Assembly: GCF_010730575.1 (NCBI RefSeq)
Contig: NZ_AP022614.1
Span: forward strand, 310,001 to 374,000
DNA: 64,000 bases
Source: Mycobacterium parmense
GTDB lineage: Bacteria; Actinomycetota; Actinomycetes; Mycobacteriales; Mycobacteriaceae
Direction: 5' to 3'
Below the pieces are notes generated by a model. It did no database searches. It saw nothing but the letters and a program-made list of their open reading frames with translations, and had not been told where the DNA came from. Positions 1-9,463 of the stretch are shown in pieces. How positions within the stretch are numbered: the first letter of the stretch is position 1; each line of letters begins with the position of its first letter. A program made the position numbers and the translations under genes.

Positions 1-443
1 CATGCCGATTTCACCCGGCATTGGACGTCGGCGTCCTGATGGTCACCCGAATGCTCATCGCGGACAACACCATCCACCAGCATCCGGCAACCCACCTGGC
101 CACCGTGGACATGCACCGAGATGCTGCCCGACGCCACCGTCAGCGTGGTCGTCTCCGTGTGGGTCCAGGGCAGGGTCGTGACGTCGACCTGGTGCGGATG
201 GCCGTCGATGTCGACGTAGACGAGCTTCCCGCCGTCGCCGACGGAGCCGAACACCTCGTAGGTGATCCGTTTGAGGTTGAACTCATCGGGCGCCTGCGGA
301 CCGTTGACGGTGATGACGGGCTCAGGTTCGGAGAACTGGTGCACCTTGTACATGCCCAGCAGGCCCACGCCCACGGCAACGACGGCGACCAGCGGCATCC
401 AGATCCGCGCCAGGACAGTTCTGCTGGTCGCACGAGGGCTCAC
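1..443 (-). CDS. MmpS-family membrane protein (C-terminal stop at window edge)
   Basis: Translated from a GTG at 443, this reads as an MmpS protein of about 148 residues. It has a short basic N-terminus, one membrane helix (about residues 15-35, MPLVAVVAVGVGLLGMYKV), then an extracytoplasmic beta-rich domain with the family features YEVFGS, VDIDG, LPW and a C-terminal CRVKSA. MmpS proteins are periplasmic accessory subunits of MmpL (RND) lipid or siderophore exporters. A GGAAGG ribosome site lies about 7 nt before the GTG. The frame reaches TG at base 1, and ATGA reading out of the window would give both the stop and the start of a following mmpL, the usual arrangement. That next gene is not visible. 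Which MmpS paralogue this is cannot be decided. Confidence 0.88.
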   Translation of the reverse strand, partial: MSPRATSRTVLARIWMPLVAVVAVGVGLLGMYKVHQFSEPEPVITVNGPQAPDEFNLKRITYEVFGSVGDGGKLVYVDIDGHPHQVDVTTLPWTHTETTTLTVASGSISVHVHGGQVGCRMLVDGVVRDEHSGDHQDADVQCRVKSA

Positions 444-534
444 TCGATCACCTTCCGCCACTACACCCCGGGGGTCTGATGAGACCCGGCCATATCAATC
501 AAGTTGACATCGCAACGCACCGAGGATACCAGCC

Positions 535-975
535 TCACCGCACGGTCGCCGTCCGGAGGCGACGTCGCAGCCGCACGTGGCGGAGCAGCTGAATGGCGAG
601 GTTGGTGGAGGTGATCATGGGGATGACGCCGAGGAACGTCCGCTCGGACGGTGTCGCCCCGTGGAGGTGTTCGAGACTCCCGAAGACGTAGAAGCAGCCG
701 AGCATGAACAAGGCGCCGGGGATGCAGACCGCCCGCAGCGAGCCGCGATCTGCAACGATCTGCCGCGCATAGTCGAACTCGTCCTGCGACATCGGTTCAC
801 GCTTGCGGAGCTTGCGCACCACGGATTTGGCGCTGCCGATCTGCTCGCTGATGGGCAGGGTCGGCCGGCGCTCCAGCCGTCTGACATACACGGAAGCGAC
901 GGCGGCCAATACCACCGCACCGCAGACGGCAGCGGCCGCGAGGAGGCCGAATAGGTCCGAAGTCAGGTTCGACAA
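535..975 (-). CDS. conserved hypothetical membrane protein
   Basis: A 146-residue protein with about three predicted membrane segments (residues about 8-28, 84-102 and 112-130). Between the first two is a charged cytoplasmic stretch rich in Arg/Lys/Glu (about 32-78). The C-terminus is strongly basic (RHVRLRRRLRT). I recognise no domain and assign no function. The start is a TTG at 975, chosen because GGAGGGG lies 5 nt upstream and no ATG or GTG fits as well. It is transcribed in the same direction as the mmpS gene, 92 nt ahead of it, so the two could share a transcript. Confidence 0.7.
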   Translation of the reverse strand: MSNLTSDLFGLLAAAAVCGAVVLAAVASVYVRRLERRPTLPISEQIGSAKSVVRKLRKREPMSQDEFDYARQIVADRGSLRAVCIPGALFMLGCFYVFGSLEHLHGATPSERTFLGVIPMITSTNLAIQLLRHVRLRRRLRTATVR

Positions 976-1285
976 GGTTGCCCCTCCGCGTCGCCGGCGA
1001 ACGTAGCATCATGCGCGTGATGTACACGGTTAGCCAATGCAGGCTGCGGGTAGCCTACCCCGCCTTACGTTGGGCACGCCAGACGGGATAAACATAAGGC
1101 ACATTATGGACATTGGTGCGGACGCCATCGATAAGACAACGGCGCCGCAACGACGCGGCTTGAGGGGGCCACCCCCGCAGCCGACACGCGGTCGCCCGCA
1201 GGGATGATCCTGCGGGCGACCGCGTGTTGCGAATCGCGATCGGGGCTATTCGGGCGCAGCGCCCGAAACCGCCGAGCGCCCGGCA
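976..1285. other. intergenic region with a strong hairpin, no gene seen
   Basis: About 310 bases separate the TTG start at 975 from the stop of the lipoprotein gene at 1286. Short frames here lack ribosome sites and family resemblance. The only structure I can support is the long inverted repeat at 1184-1227. The AT-richer stretch around 1090-1110 may hold the leftward promoter for the 535-975 gene, but I see no convincing -35/-10 pair. Confidence 0.5.
1184..1227 (-). terminator. hairpin terminator of the lipoprotein gene
   Basis: A perfect 19-bp inverted repeat (arms 1184-1202 and 1209-1227) with a 6-base loop (GATGAT). It lies 59 nt beyond the stop of the leftward gene 1286-1651. There is no T-tract, as in the U-less hairpins proposed as terminators in mycobacteria. 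The stem is very GC-rich and would work in either direction. An alternative role as a bidirectional insulator cannot be excluded. Confidence 0.7.
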
Positions 1286-1651
1286 CTAGCCGGGAGGGGT
1301 TCCCACGCAGACGCCGCCCGCGCAGGCGCCGGCACCGCCGGGTCCGGCCGAAGCCCCGGCGCCGGGCACGCCCGCGCTCGCGCCCCCGGGTCCGGCGCCG
1401 GCACCCGACCCGCCCGGGCCGGCGGTGGTGGCGCCCCCGGGTCCGACGGTCGGACCGGAGCCCGGTCCGGCGGGAGCCGATGAGGGGGCGGTCGTCGTCA
1501 CGCTGGCCGGGGTGGTGACGGTAGTGGTGACCGTCGAGGTGGGCGCGTTCTTGTTCCCGGAACCGCAGGCCGCGGTCAACGGGCTCAACGCGAGCGCCGT
1601 GGCCGCGAGAGCGGCAACGGAGATGCGGCGACGGACGTGGTTCGCTGTCAT
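1286..1651 (-). CDS. Gly/Pro/Ala-rich putative lipoprotein
   Basis: A 121-residue exported protein. The N-terminus has Arg residues (VRRR), a hydrophobic core and a lipobox, LTAAC, with the lipidated Cys at about residue 29. After a Thr/Val-rich linker (TSTVTTTVTTPASVTTT) the mature part is low-complexity Gly-Pro-Ala-Ser repeat, ending in a short segment with two Cys (CAGGVCVG) that could form a disulfide. I recognise no catalytic domain. It may be a cell-wall spacer or surface lipoprotein, which is inference. It is not a PE_PGRS protein because it lacks the PE domain. The hairpin at 1184-1227 follows it. Confidence 0.7.
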   Translation of the reverse strand: MTANHVRRRISVAALAATALALSPLTAACGSGNKNAPTSTVTTTVTTPASVTTTAPSSAPAGPGSGPTVGPGGATTAGPGGSGAGAGPGGASAGVPGAGASAGPGGAGACAGGVCVGTPPG

Positions 1652-1727
1652 GTCGGTGACTCTCTGTGTGGTGGGCCGATCTTTTTAGTCGATCTACCCA
1701 CTTCGTCCACTTTCCAAGCGCGATCGG

Positions 1728-3359
1728 TCATGTCGACTTCGACTCGGGTGCGGCGACATGAGCGGGAGCGGCCAGCCGGGTGGTTGTATCGTGCCCGCGC
1801 AACGTCACCGTTTCCCCCAAAACCCAATGCGCGGCTTCGGTTTCACTCGCACCCAGCACGGTGTCGGCCGTCGCGAGCAGTCGCGCCGGGTGTGTTTTGG
1901 CGAGCTCGCACAGTCGCGCGGCCTCGTGAACCGGTCCGCCGATCACGGTGTATTCGAACCGTTCCCGGGCGCCCACGTTGCCGGCGACGACCTGACCCGC
2001 CGCCACACCGATACCGGCCTGGCACTCCGTTATCTCCCGCGCCAACCGGTCGGCGATGATGCGCGCCGCGGCCAGCGCGTGGTCCTCGGGACAGTCCAGG
2101 TGGTTGGGGGCGCCGAAGACGGCCAGCGTCGCGTCCCCCTCGAATTTGTTGACCAGACCGCAGTGCCGGTCCACCTCTTCGACGATGATCCCGAAGAAAC
2201 GGTTGAGCAACTGCACGATCTCCGCTGCCGGCCGGTTAGTCACCAACTTCGTCGAGCCGACGATGTCGATGAAGAAGACGGCGACATGGCGTTCCTCGCC
2301 GCCCAGTTTCGGTCGCTCGCGCTCGGCGGCGAGTGCGACTTCGCGCCCGACGTGCCGGCCGAACAGGTCGCGCACGCGTTCGCGCTCGCGCAGGCCGTCG
2401 ACCATCGCGTTGAAACCGCGCTGCAGCTCGCCGAGTTCGGTTCCGTCGAAGACGACGAGGTCGCCCCGCAGGTCGCCCCGTTCGACGCGGCTCAGCGCCG
2501 CGCGGACCACGCGCACCGGAGTCGCCGTGAGCCAGGCCAAAATCCACATCAGGAGGCATCCGAAGACGAGCGTGGCGATCGACACAATCAAAACGCCGAC
2601 GGCGAACTGGGTTTCGGTCAGGTTGCGCATCAGGGCCTGGAATCCCGCCAGGAAGGCAATGCCGAGAACAGGCAGGCCCGATCCGAGGAACCAGACCACC
2701 ATGGTCCGGCCCATGATGCCCGAGGCGAATCGCCGCGGTGGTGGCCCCGCTTCGAGCGCCTGAGCCGCCGCCGGGCGCAGCGCGAACTCGGCGAGTAGAT
2801 AGCTGCCGGTGGCCACCAAGATCCCGCAGATTCCCACCGCGATGAGGAAGCGCGGGATGAACAGCGTGTCGACCAGGCCGTAGAGCGTCGTCAGCACCAC
2901 GGCACCGAGACCCCACAGGATGAGGTCGAAGCGGGCGATCCGCCACGGAGCCAGGAAAGTGTTTCGCTCGTCGTCGCGGGTCGGCGTGCGCTCTTCGATT
3001 GCCCAGCGCAGTGAGATGACGGTCCTGCGGGTGATCCAGTAGGTGCCCACCGCCAGTGCGAGTGCGACATAGGCCGGTGCTGCTGCGAAGGTGATCCACC
3101 ACGGCGCGTCGAAGACGCTCGGCTGCGGAATGGCGATGGTCACCAGGAGCAGCGCAACGGCGATGCCGATGAGATTGGCGCCCAGGACCAGCACGGTCAG
3201 GATGACCTGGATGCGAATGCGGCGACGGCGCTGGCTTTCGGAAACGCGCCCCAGCAGCAGGGAGCCGTACGCCGGGGTCTCTGGTAGCCGGCCGCTCTGA
3301 CGGGTCAACGTCTCGAGCACCCGGCCTAGGCGCCGTGCCATTGTCTGTTGAGCCGACAT
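1728..3359 (-). CDS. membrane HAMP-linked class III adenylate cyclase (Rv1318c-Rv1320c group)
   Basis: 543 residues: six likely membrane segments (about 50-270), a HAMP domain (about 275-328, [16 protein letters not shown]) and a C-terminal class III cyclase domain (about 355-530) that would make cAMP from ATP in the cytoplasm. The metal Asp is seen in FFIDIVGST (D365), and the adenine Lys and second Asp in NKFEGD (K405, D409). The transition-state Arg is present (R482), but the partner Asn of the usual VNEAARL is His478 (VHEAARL), and the preceding IGDP reads IGGP. Activity may therefore be altered. M. tuberculosis has three paralogues beside nucS; here there is one. The start is ATG. Confidence 0.92.
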   Translation of the reverse strand: MSAQQTMARRLGRVLETLTRQSGRLPETPAYGSLLLGRVSESQRRRRIRIQVILTVLVLGANLIGIAVALLLVTIAIPQPSVFDAPWWITFAAAPAYVALALAVGTYWITRRTVISLRWAIEERTPTRDDERNTFLAPWRIARFDLILWGLGAVVLTTLYGLVDTLFIPRFLIAVGICGILVATGSYLLAEFALRPAAAQALEAGPPPRRFASGIMGRTMVVWFLGSGLPVLGIAFLAGFQALMRNLTETQFAVGVLIVSIATLVFGCLLMWILAWLTATPVRVVRAALSRVERGDLRGDLVVFDGTELGELQRGFNAMVDGLRERERVRDLFGRHVGREVALAAERERPKLGGEERHVAVFFIDIVGSTKLVTNRPAAEIVQLLNRFFGIIVEEVDRHCGLVNKFEGDATLAVFGAPNHLDCPEDHALAAARIIADRLAREITECQAGIGVAAGQVVAGNVGARERFEYTVIGGPVHEAARLCELAKTHPARLLATADTVLGASETEAAHWVLGETVTLRGHDTTTRLAAPAHVAAPESKST

Positions 3360-3395
3360 GGTGGCGTCAGCCTAATTTGTCGGCCAGGCCCTAAG

Positions 3396-4076
3396 GTGAA
3401 TCGGGTGCGTCTAGTGATCGCCCAGTGCACCGTGGACTATGTCGGCCGGCTGACCGCGCACCTCCCGTCGGCGCGCAGGCTGCTTCTCTTCAAGGCCGAC
3501 GGGTCGGTCAGTGTGCACGCCGACGACCGCGCCTACAAGCCGCTGAACTGGATGAGCCCGCCGTGCTGGATCACCGAGGAGCCCGGCGAGCAACGGCCCG
3601 TGTGGGTGGTGGAGAACAAGGCGGGTGAACAGCTGCGCATCACCGTCGAGGACATCGAGCACGACTCGAGCCACGACCTGGGCATCGACCCGGGATTGGT
3701 CAAGGACGGCGTCGAGGCGCACCTGCAGGCGCTGCTCGCCGAGCACGTGCATCTGCTGGGCGACGGCTACACGCTGGTGCGCCGCGAATACATGACCGCG
3801 ATCGGCCCCGTCGACCTGCTGTGCCGCGACGAACAGGGCGGCTCGGTCGCGGTGGAGATCAAGCGGCGCGGCGAGATCGACGGCGTCGAGCAGCTCACCC
3901 GCTATCTCGAGTTGCTCAATCGCGACAGCGTTCTCGCGCCGGTCAAGGGCGTGTTCGCCGCCCAGCAGATCAAGCCGCAGGCGCGCACGTTGGCCGTCGA
4001 CCGCGGAATCCGTTGCTTGACACTGGATTACGACCAGATGCGCGGCATGGACAGCGACGAGTACCGGCTGTTCTGA
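3396..4076 (+). CDS. nucS: mismatch-specific endonuclease NucS/EndoMS
   Basis: 226 residues, matching the length of the mycobacterial protein (Rv1321). NucS gives actinobacteria a non-canonical mismatch repair: it cuts both strands at G-T, G-G and T-T mismatches and works with the sliding clamp. The N-terminal DNA-binding half includes [15 protein letters not shown]. The C-terminal RecB-like nuclease domain has Asp140 (GPVDLL), Glu154 and Lys156 (VEIKRR) and Gln166. The C-terminal [10 protein letters not shown] fits a clamp-binding tail. GTG at 3396 ([10 protein letters not shown]) is chosen to match the family N-terminus. It is divergent from the cyclase, with only 36 nt between the starts. 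Confidence 0.95.
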   Translation: MNRVRLVIAQCTVDYVGRLTAHLPSARRLLLFKADGSVSVHADDRAYKPLNWMSPPCWITEEPGEQRPVWVVENKAGEQLRITVEDIEHDSSHDLGIDPGLVKDGVEAHLQALLAEHVHLLGDGYTLVRREYMTAIGPVDLLCRDEQGGSVAVEIKRRGEIDGVEQLTRYLELLNRDSVLAPVKGVFAAQQIKPQARTLAVDRGIRCLTLDYDQMRGMDSDEYRLF

Positions 4077-4098
4077 AGTCCGCGATTAGACTGGCCGC

Positions 4099-4392
4099 AT
4101 GGCTCGGCGCCGCACACCGCCACGCCGGCAGCGTGCGCTTCCGCCATTCCCGGCCCCGCGGCGGGAACCGGGGCCGGACGGGCACGAGTACGAGGTGCGT
4201 CCGGTCGCCGCGGCCCGTGCGGCCAAGACGTACCGGTGCCCCGGCTGTGATCACGAGATACGTTCGGGCACAGCACATTTGGTGGTGTGGCCGGCGGACG
4301 TCACCCTCGGCGGAGCCGACGATCGGCGGCACTGGCACACGACTTGCTGGGAACACCGCGCGACGCGCGGCCCCACCCGGAGGTGGTCGTGA
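4099..4392 (+). CDS. small zinc-ribbon-like protein (Rv1322 homologue)
   Basis: 97 residues. The N-terminus is basic (RRRTPPRRQRA). A central CPGC pair (residues about 47-50) is followed by a HWHTTCWEH cluster about 30 residues later, which looks like a Cys/His metal site. The gene directly follows nucS (22 nt gap) in the same direction, as Rv1322 follows Rv1321. Conserved position suggests co-transcription and perhaps a DNA-linked role, but no function is established from sequence. It converges on the epimerase gene with 11 nt between. Confidence 0.8.
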   Translation: MARRRTPPRRQRALPPFPAPRREPGPDGHEYEVRPVAAARAAKTYRCPGCDHEIRSGTAHLVVWPADVTLGGADDRRHWHTTCWEHRATRGPTRRWS

Positions 4393-4403
4393 TCAGCCAG
4401 GTG

Positions 4404-4868
4404 TCAGGCGGCGGGCTCGACCAGCTCGATGAGCACTCCGCCGCCGTCCTTGGGGTGGACGAAGTTGATCCGGGAGTTTGCCGTGCCGCGCCTGGGGGCG
4501 TCGTAGACGAGCCGGATGCCCTGCGAACGGAGCTGCTCGCTCAGGCCGTCCAAGTCGCTGACGCGGACCGCCATCTGCTGGATCCCGGGGCCACGCTTGT
4601 CGAGGAACTTGGCGATGGTCGAGGACTCGTCGATGGGAGCCATCAGCTGAATCTGTGCGGTGCCCTTCGGGGCGCCGCGCACAGCGAGCATAGCCTCGCG
4701 TATACCCTGGTCGTCGTTGACTTCCTCGTGCACGAGGATCATGCCGAGGTGGTCGTGGTACCAGGTGATGGCGGCGTCCAGATCGGGAACCGCGATGCCG
4801 ACATGATCGATGGCCGTCACCAAAGAGGTGCTCAGAAACTGACGGGCGTCAACTTGATCGGTCGTCAT
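4404..4868 (-). CDS. mce: methylmalonyl-CoA epimerase
   Basis: 154-residue protein of the vicinal-oxygen-chelate fold. It interconverts the 2R and 2S forms of methylmalonyl-CoA in propionyl-CoA/succinyl-CoA metabolism. Two VOC modules are visible: IDHVGIAVPDLDAAITWY from about residue 20, and a second from about residue 95. Likely metal ligands are His22 and Glu148 (LIELVEP). ATG at 4868 is chosen; the frame stays open far upstream but that part is antisense to fadA4. It is divergent from fadA4 (81 nt), consistent with linked short-chain acyl-CoA metabolism. The M. tuberculosis counterpart is Rv1322A. Confidence 0.92.
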   Translation of the reverse strand: MTTDQVDARQFLSTSLVTAIDHVGIAVPDLDAAITWYHDHLGMILVHEEVNDDQGIREAMLAVRGAPKGTAQIQLMAPIDESSTIAKFLDKRGPGIQQMAVRVSDLDGLSEQLRSQGIRLVYDAPRRGTANSRINFVHPKDGGGVLIELVEPAA

Positions 4869-4949
4869 TTCACAACGGTAACCTGACGGCAACGATTCCG
4901 CTTCTCGAGGGAGCGCAATCTGCCGTCCGCCCAGGCCTAGGAGGTAGTT

Positions 4950-6131
4950 ATGACGACGTCGGTGATCGTTGCTGGAGCCCGTACACCCATCGGGAAATTG
5001 ATGGGCTCGCTGAAGGACTTCTCGGCCAGCGATCTGGGCGCCATTGCCATCGCCGGCGCTCTGGAGAAAGCCGGCGTGGCGGCCTCCGCGGTCGAGTACG
5101 TGATCATGGGCCAGGTGCTCACGGCCGGCGCCGGCCAGATGCCGGCGCGCCAGGCGGCGGTGGCGGCCGGCATCGGCTGGGACGTCCCGGCGCTGACCAT
5201 CAACAAGATGTGCCTGTCCGGCATCGACGCCATCGCCCTGGCTGACCAGCTGATTCGGGCCGGCGAGTTCGACGTGGTGGTGGCCGGCGGTCAGGAGTCG
5301 ATGACCAGGGCGCCGCATCTCCTGATGGACAGCCGCGCGGGCTACAAGTACGGCGACGTCACCGTCCTGGACCACATGGCCTACGACGGCCTGCACGACG
5401 TCTTCACCGATCAGCCGATGGGAGCGCTGACCGAACAGCGCAACGACGTGGACAAATTCACCCGTGCCGAGCAGGACGAGTTCGCGGCGCGGTCGCACCG
5501 GCTGGCGGCGGCGGCCTGGAAGGACGGCGTCTTCGCCGACGAGGTGGTGCCGGTCAGCATCCCCCAGCGCAAGGGCGATCCGTTGCAGTTCACCGAGGAC
5601 GAGGGGATTCGCGCGAACACCACTGCCGAGTCGTTGGCCGGTCTGAAGCCGGCGTTCCGCCGCGATGGCACCATCACCGCGGGTTCGGCGTCGCAGATAT
5701 CGGACGGAGCGGCGGCGGTAGTGGTCATGAACAAGGAGAAGGCCCGGGAACTGGGGCTGACATGGCTGGTCGAGATAGGCGCGCACGGCGTCGTGGCCGG
5801 CCCGGACTCGACCCTGCAGTCCCAGCCGGCGAACGCGATCAAGAAGGCGCTCCTGCGTGAGGGCATCACGATCGACCAGCTCGACGTCGTGGAGATCAAC
5901 GAGGCCTTCTCGGCGGTCGCGCTGGCCTCGACCCGTGAGCTGGGCGTGAATCCCGACATCGTCAACGTCAACGGTGGCGCGATCGCCGTCGGGCACCCCA
6001 TCGGCATGTCCGGAGCCAGGATCACGCTGCACGCAGCGCTCGAGCTGTCCCGGCGGGGATCGGGCTACGGCGTGGCGGCCCTCTGCGGGGCCGGCGGCCA
6101 GGGCGACGCGCTGATTCTGCGCGCTAAGTAA
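4950..6131 (+). CDS. fadA4: acetyl-CoA acetyltransferase
   Basis: 393 residues, the usual length of a thiolase II. It condenses or cleaves acetoacetyl-CoA/acetyl-CoA. The nucleophile is Cys88 (NKMCLSG). The second half has NEAFSAVAL, the [17 protein letters not shown] loop with the catalytic His, and the C-terminal [10 protein letters not shown] with the acid/base Cys. The start ATG has a strong AGGAGG 6 nt upstream. Gene order (epimerase, fadA4, thioredoxin-like) matches Rv1322A-Rv1324. Confidence 0.95.
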   Translation: MTTSVIVAGARTPIGKLMGSLKDFSASDLGAIAIAGALEKAGVAASAVEYVIMGQVLTAGAGQMPARQAAVAAGIGWDVPALTINKMCLSGIDAIALADQLIRAGEFDVVVAGGQESMTRAPHLLMDSRAGYKYGDVTVLDHMAYDGLHDVFTDQPMGALTEQRNDVDKFTRAEQDEFAARSHRLAAAAWKDGVFADEVVPVSIPQRKGDPLQFTEDEGIRANTTAESLAGLKPAFRRDGTITAGSASQISDGAAAVVVMNKEKARELGLTWLVEIGAHGVVAGPDSTLQSQPANAIKKALLREGITIDQLDVVEINEAFSAVALASTRELGVNPDIVNVNGGAIAVGHPIGMSGARITLHAALELSRRGSGYGVAALCGAGGQGDALILRAK

Positions 6132-6311
6132 ACTGGCGGGTAACTTTGCTGGGCGCTCGCGACTCCGAACCCGCAGCTCACGGTGTGACTTTTGTCATAC
6201 CGGCTCCCTCGGCGCTCGTTTGCTGTCAGGGTGCCGGCGTGTCGGGCTGTACCGGCACCGCAGGCAACACCGGGTGGCTCCGCGGCCGACGCGCATGACA
6301 AACTTGACGAC

Positions 6312-7232
6312 GTGACGCGTCCGCGATCCTCGATCGGTCCCGCGCTGGCTGGTGCGGTCGACCTGTCGGGCCTCAAGCAACGAGCCCAGCAGCCCGCGCC
6401 CCCCGGCGGTCCCGGCGCCTCGGCGCCGGGGGCGGAAGGTGGCCCCGGGGTCACCGCCATCACCGAGGCCAACTTCGAGAACGAAGTCCTGATCCGGTCT
6501 GAGGAAATACCGGTGGTCGTGCTGTTGTGGTCACCGCGCAGCGAAGCCTGTGTCGACCTCGTCGAGATGTTGTCCGGCCTGGCCGCCGAGGACAAGGGGA
6601 AATGGTCGCTGGCGACGGTCAACGTCGACGTGGCCCCCAGAGTGGCACAGATCTTCGGCATCGACGCCGTGCCCACCGTCGTCGCGCTGGCCGCCGGGCA
6701 GCCGTTGTCGAGTTTTCAAGGGGTGCAGCCGCCCGACCAGTTGCGGCGCTGGCTGGATTCGCTGCTGTCCGCGACCGCCGGAAAGCTCAGGGGCGCAGCA
6801 GGATTCGAAGAGGGCGAGGAAGTCGACCCCGAACTGGCCGCGGCCCGCGGGCACCTCGAGGCGGGAGATTTCGACGCGGCCAGGGCGGCGTATCAGGCGA
6901 TCCTGGATGGCAACCCGGCCAGCGCCGAGGCCAAGGGCGCCATTCGTCAGATCGACTTTCTCACGCGCGCCACGGCCCAGCGTCCCGACGCCGTCGCCGT
7001 CGCCGACGCCGCGCCCGGCGACATCGACGCGGCACTCGCGGCCGCGGACGTCGAGATTCTCAACCAGGACGTCAATGCCGCATTCGAGCGCCTGATCGCC
7101 TTGGTGCGCACCACATCCGGGGACGAGCGCACGCGCGTGCGCACCCGCCTGGTCGAGCTGTTCGAACTGTTCGACCCCGCCGATCCCGAGGTGGTGGTCG
7201 GCCGGCGAAATCTGGCCAACGCGCTGTACTGA
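6312..7232 (+). CDS. thioredoxin-fold TPR protein, YbbN/CnoX type (Rv1324 homologue)
   Basis: 306 residues from GTG at 6312 (VTRPRSS), chosen to agree with the Rv1324 N-terminus. A Pro/Gly-rich linker (about 25-48) precedes a thioredoxin fold (about 50-160), then a TPR-like helical domain (HLEAGDFDAARAAYQAIL and following). The active-site CxxC is replaced by SEAC (77-80, in WSPRSEAC), the SxxC arrangement known for E. coli CnoX, a holdase that forms mixed disulfides rather than reducing them. No signal peptide, so probably cytoplasmic proteostasis. It converges on glgB; PE_PGRS24, which separates them in M. tuberculosis, is absent. Confidence 0.88.
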   Translation: MTRPRSSIGPALAGAVDLSGLKQRAQQPAPPGGPGASAPGAEGGPGVTAITEANFENEVLIRSEEIPVVVLLWSPRSEACVDLVEMLSGLAAEDKGKWSLATVNVDVAPRVAQIFGIDAVPTVVALAAGQPLSSFQGVQPPDQLRRWLDSLLSATAGKLRGAAGFEEGEEVDPELAAARGHLEAGDFDAARAAYQAILDGNPASAEAKGAIRQIDFLTRATAQRPDAVAVADAAPGDIDAALAAADVEILNQDVNAAFERLIALVRTTSGDERTRVRTRLVELFELFDPADPEVVVGRRNLANALY

Positions 7233-7244
7233 CCGACCAGTTCG

Positions 7245-9440
7245 TTACTCCGGTTCCAGCCACAACGCCGCGGTGGGCGGCAACACCAGCACCGCCGAGG
7301 CGGGGCGTCCGTGCCACGGGTCCTCGGTGGCGTCGACGCCGCCCATGTTGCCGATGCCGGCCCCGTTGTAGTCGCTCGCGTCGGTGTTGAGCACCTCGCG
7401 CCAGCGCCCGGCGTAGGGCAGGCCGAGTCGGTAGCCGCTGTGCTCGCTGCCGGAGAAGTTGAACACACAGGCCATCACCGAGCCGTCACTTCCGTACCGC
7501 AGGAAGCTCAAGACGTTGTTGGCCGAGTCGTTGGCGTCGATCCAGGAGTAGCCGTCGGGAACGGTGTCCTGGCTCCACAGCGCGGGGTGCGCCTTGTAGA
7601 TGGCGTTGATGTCGCGCACCAGGCGCAGGATCCCGTTGGAGAATCCCTGCTCGTCGAGCTGCCACCAGTCCAGGCCGCGCTCCTCCGACCACTCGGCACG
7701 CTGACCGAATTCCTGTCCCATGAACAGCAATTGCTTGCCCGGATGTGCCCACTGGTAGGCCAGCAGGCTGCGCAGTCCCGCGGCCTTGGTGTGATTGTTG
7801 CCCGGCATGCGGCCCCACAGCGTGCCCTTGCCGTGCACCACCTCGTCGTGGCTGAGCGGAAGCACGTAATTCTCGCTGAACGCGTACAGCATCGAGAAGG
7901 TCATCTCGCCGTGGTGGAAGCTGCGGTAGATCGGGTCACGGCTGATGTAGTCGAGGGTGTCGTGCATCCACCCCATGTTCCACTTCATCGAGAAGCCAAG
8001 GCCACCAAGGTTGGTGGGCCGCGTCACGCCGGGCCACGATGTCGACTCCTCGGCGATGGTGACGATGCCGGGGGCGCTCTTGTGCGCGGTCGCGTTCATC
8101 TCCTGGAGGAACTGCACGGCTTCGAGGTTCTCGCGGCCGCCGTAGATGTTCGGTGTCCAGCCGCCCGCGGGGCGCGAGTAGTCCAGGTAGAGCATTGACG
8201 CGACGGCGTCCACCCGCAGCCCGTCGACGTGGTATTCCTCGAGCCAATACAGGGCGTTGGCCACCAGGAAGTTGCGCACCTCCGAACGGCCGAAGTCGAA
8301 AACATATGTGCCCCAATCGAGCTGCTCTCCACGCTTGGGGTCGGCATGCTCGTAGAGCGGGGTGCCGTCGAACCGGCCAAGCGCCCACGCGTCCTTGGGG
8401 AAGTGCGCCGGCACCCAGTCCACCAGGACGCCGACACCGGCGCGGTGCAGGGCGTCGACCAGCGCCCGGAATTCGTCGGGTGTGCCGAACCGCGACGTGG
8501 GAGCGTAGTAGGAGGTCACCTGGTAGCCCCAGGATCCGGCGAACGGGTGCTCGGCCACGGGCAGCAGCTCGACGTGGGTGAACCCGTTCTCCACAACGTA
8601 TTCCGTCAGCTCATGGGCGAGCTGGGAATAGCTGAGCCCGGGACGCCAGGAGCCGAGGTGGACCTCCAGCGTGCTCATCGGCTCGAACACGGGGTTGCGC
8701 CGGGCACGCTGTTCCATCCACTCGGCATCTGACCACGTGTACTCGCTGCGCGTCACTTTCGACGCGGTGTGCGGGGGGACCTCGGTGGCGAAGGCCATCG
8801 GGTCGGCTCGCTCCGTCACGACGCCGTCGGCACCGTGAACGCGGAACTTGTAGAGCCCGCCGATCGCGAAACCGGGCCAGAACAACTCCCACACTCCCGA
8901 GCTGCCCAGCGACCGCATGGGGGCGTCGTTACCGGTCCAGCCGTTGAACTCGCCGATCAGGCTGACGCCTTCGGCGTTAGGCGCCCACACCGCGAACGAC
9001 ACCCCGTCCACCACACCGTCGGGAGTGGTGAACGAACGCGGATGTGCGCCAAGGACTTCCCAGAGCCGCTCGTGGCGGCCCTCGCCGAACAGGAAGAGAT
9101 CCATCTCTCCCAGGGTGGGCAGGAATCGGTAGGCGTCGGCGACGGTGTAGGGCTCGGCGCCCTCATAGGTCACCTGAAGCCGGTAATCGACCAGGTCGAC
9201 GAACGGCAGTGCCACGGCGAACAAACCCGATTCGATGTGCTGCATGGGCAGCCGGTCGTCACCCACCAGCACGGCGACCTCGGCCGCGTGGGGGCGGTAG
9301 GCCCGGATGACGGTGTGGTCGTCGTATTCGTGCGCCCCCAGGATGCCGTGCGGGTTGTAGTGCGTGCCCGCGATCAGGCGGGACAGATCGGCGGGGTCGG
9401 GCGCCAGGTGTGTCCCGGCGAGTTGGTCCGCTTGACTCAT
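7245..9440 (-). CDS. glgB: 1,4-alpha-glucan branching enzyme
   Basis: 731 residues, exactly the length of the M. tuberculosis enzyme. It adds alpha-1,6 branches to linear maltooligosaccharides made by GlgE, giving cytosolic and capsular alpha-glucan. Domains: N-terminal module (1-105), CBM48 (about 125-215), the GH13 barrel (about 250-610) and a C-terminal beta domain. Catalytic regions are [11 protein letters not shown] (nucleophile Asp), TIAEEST (acid Glu) and [11 protein letters not shown] (Asp). ATG at 9440 is chosen because GGAGGTG sits 9 nt upstream; a longer frame exists but lacks this. It follows glgE by 23 nt, so the two form an operon. Confidence 0.96.
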   Translation of the reverse strand: MSQADQLAGTHLAPDPADLSRLIAGTHYNPHGILGAHEYDDHTVIRAYRPHAAEVAVLVGDDRLPMQHIESGLFAVALPFVDLVDYRLQVTYEGAEPYTVADAYRFLPTLGEMDLFLFGEGRHERLWEVLGAHPRSFTTPDGVVDGVSFAVWAPNAEGVSLIGEFNGWTGNDAPMRSLGSSGVWELFWPGFAIGGLYKFRVHGADGVVTERADPMAFATEVPPHTASKVTRSEYTWSDAEWMEQRARRNPVFEPMSTLEVHLGSWRPGLSYSQLAHELTEYVVENGFTHVELLPVAEHPFAGSWGYQVTSYYAPTSRFGTPDEFRALVDALHRAGVGVLVDWVPAHFPKDAWALGRFDGTPLYEHADPKRGEQLDWGTYVFDFGRSEVRNFLVANALYWLEEYHVDGLRVDAVASMLYLDYSRPAGGWTPNIYGGRENLEAVQFLQEMNATAHKSAPGIVTIAEESTSWPGVTRPTNLGGLGFSMKWNMGWMHDTLDYISRDPIYRSFHHGEMTFSMLYAFSENYVLPLSHDEVVHGKGTLWGRMPGNNHTKAAGLRSLLAYQWAHPGKQLLFMGQEFGQRAEWSEERGLDWWQLDEQGFSNGILRLVRDINAIYKAHPALWSQDTVPDGYSWIDANDSANNVLSFLRYGSDGSVMACVFNFSGSEHSGYRLGLPYAGRWREVLNTDASDYNGAGIGNMGGVDATEDPWHGRPASAVLVLPPTAALWLEPE

Positions 9441-9463
9441 TTCGCTTTCACCTCCGGTCCTCT

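Noticed and set aside
1286..1651. PE_PGRS gene, from the Gly-rich composition
   Set aside because: No PE domain; instead a lipobox and a Thr-rich linker are present.
4404..6032. A 542-residue extension of the epimerase frame
   Set aside because: The extra residues are antisense to fadA4; the family N-terminus fits ATG 4868.
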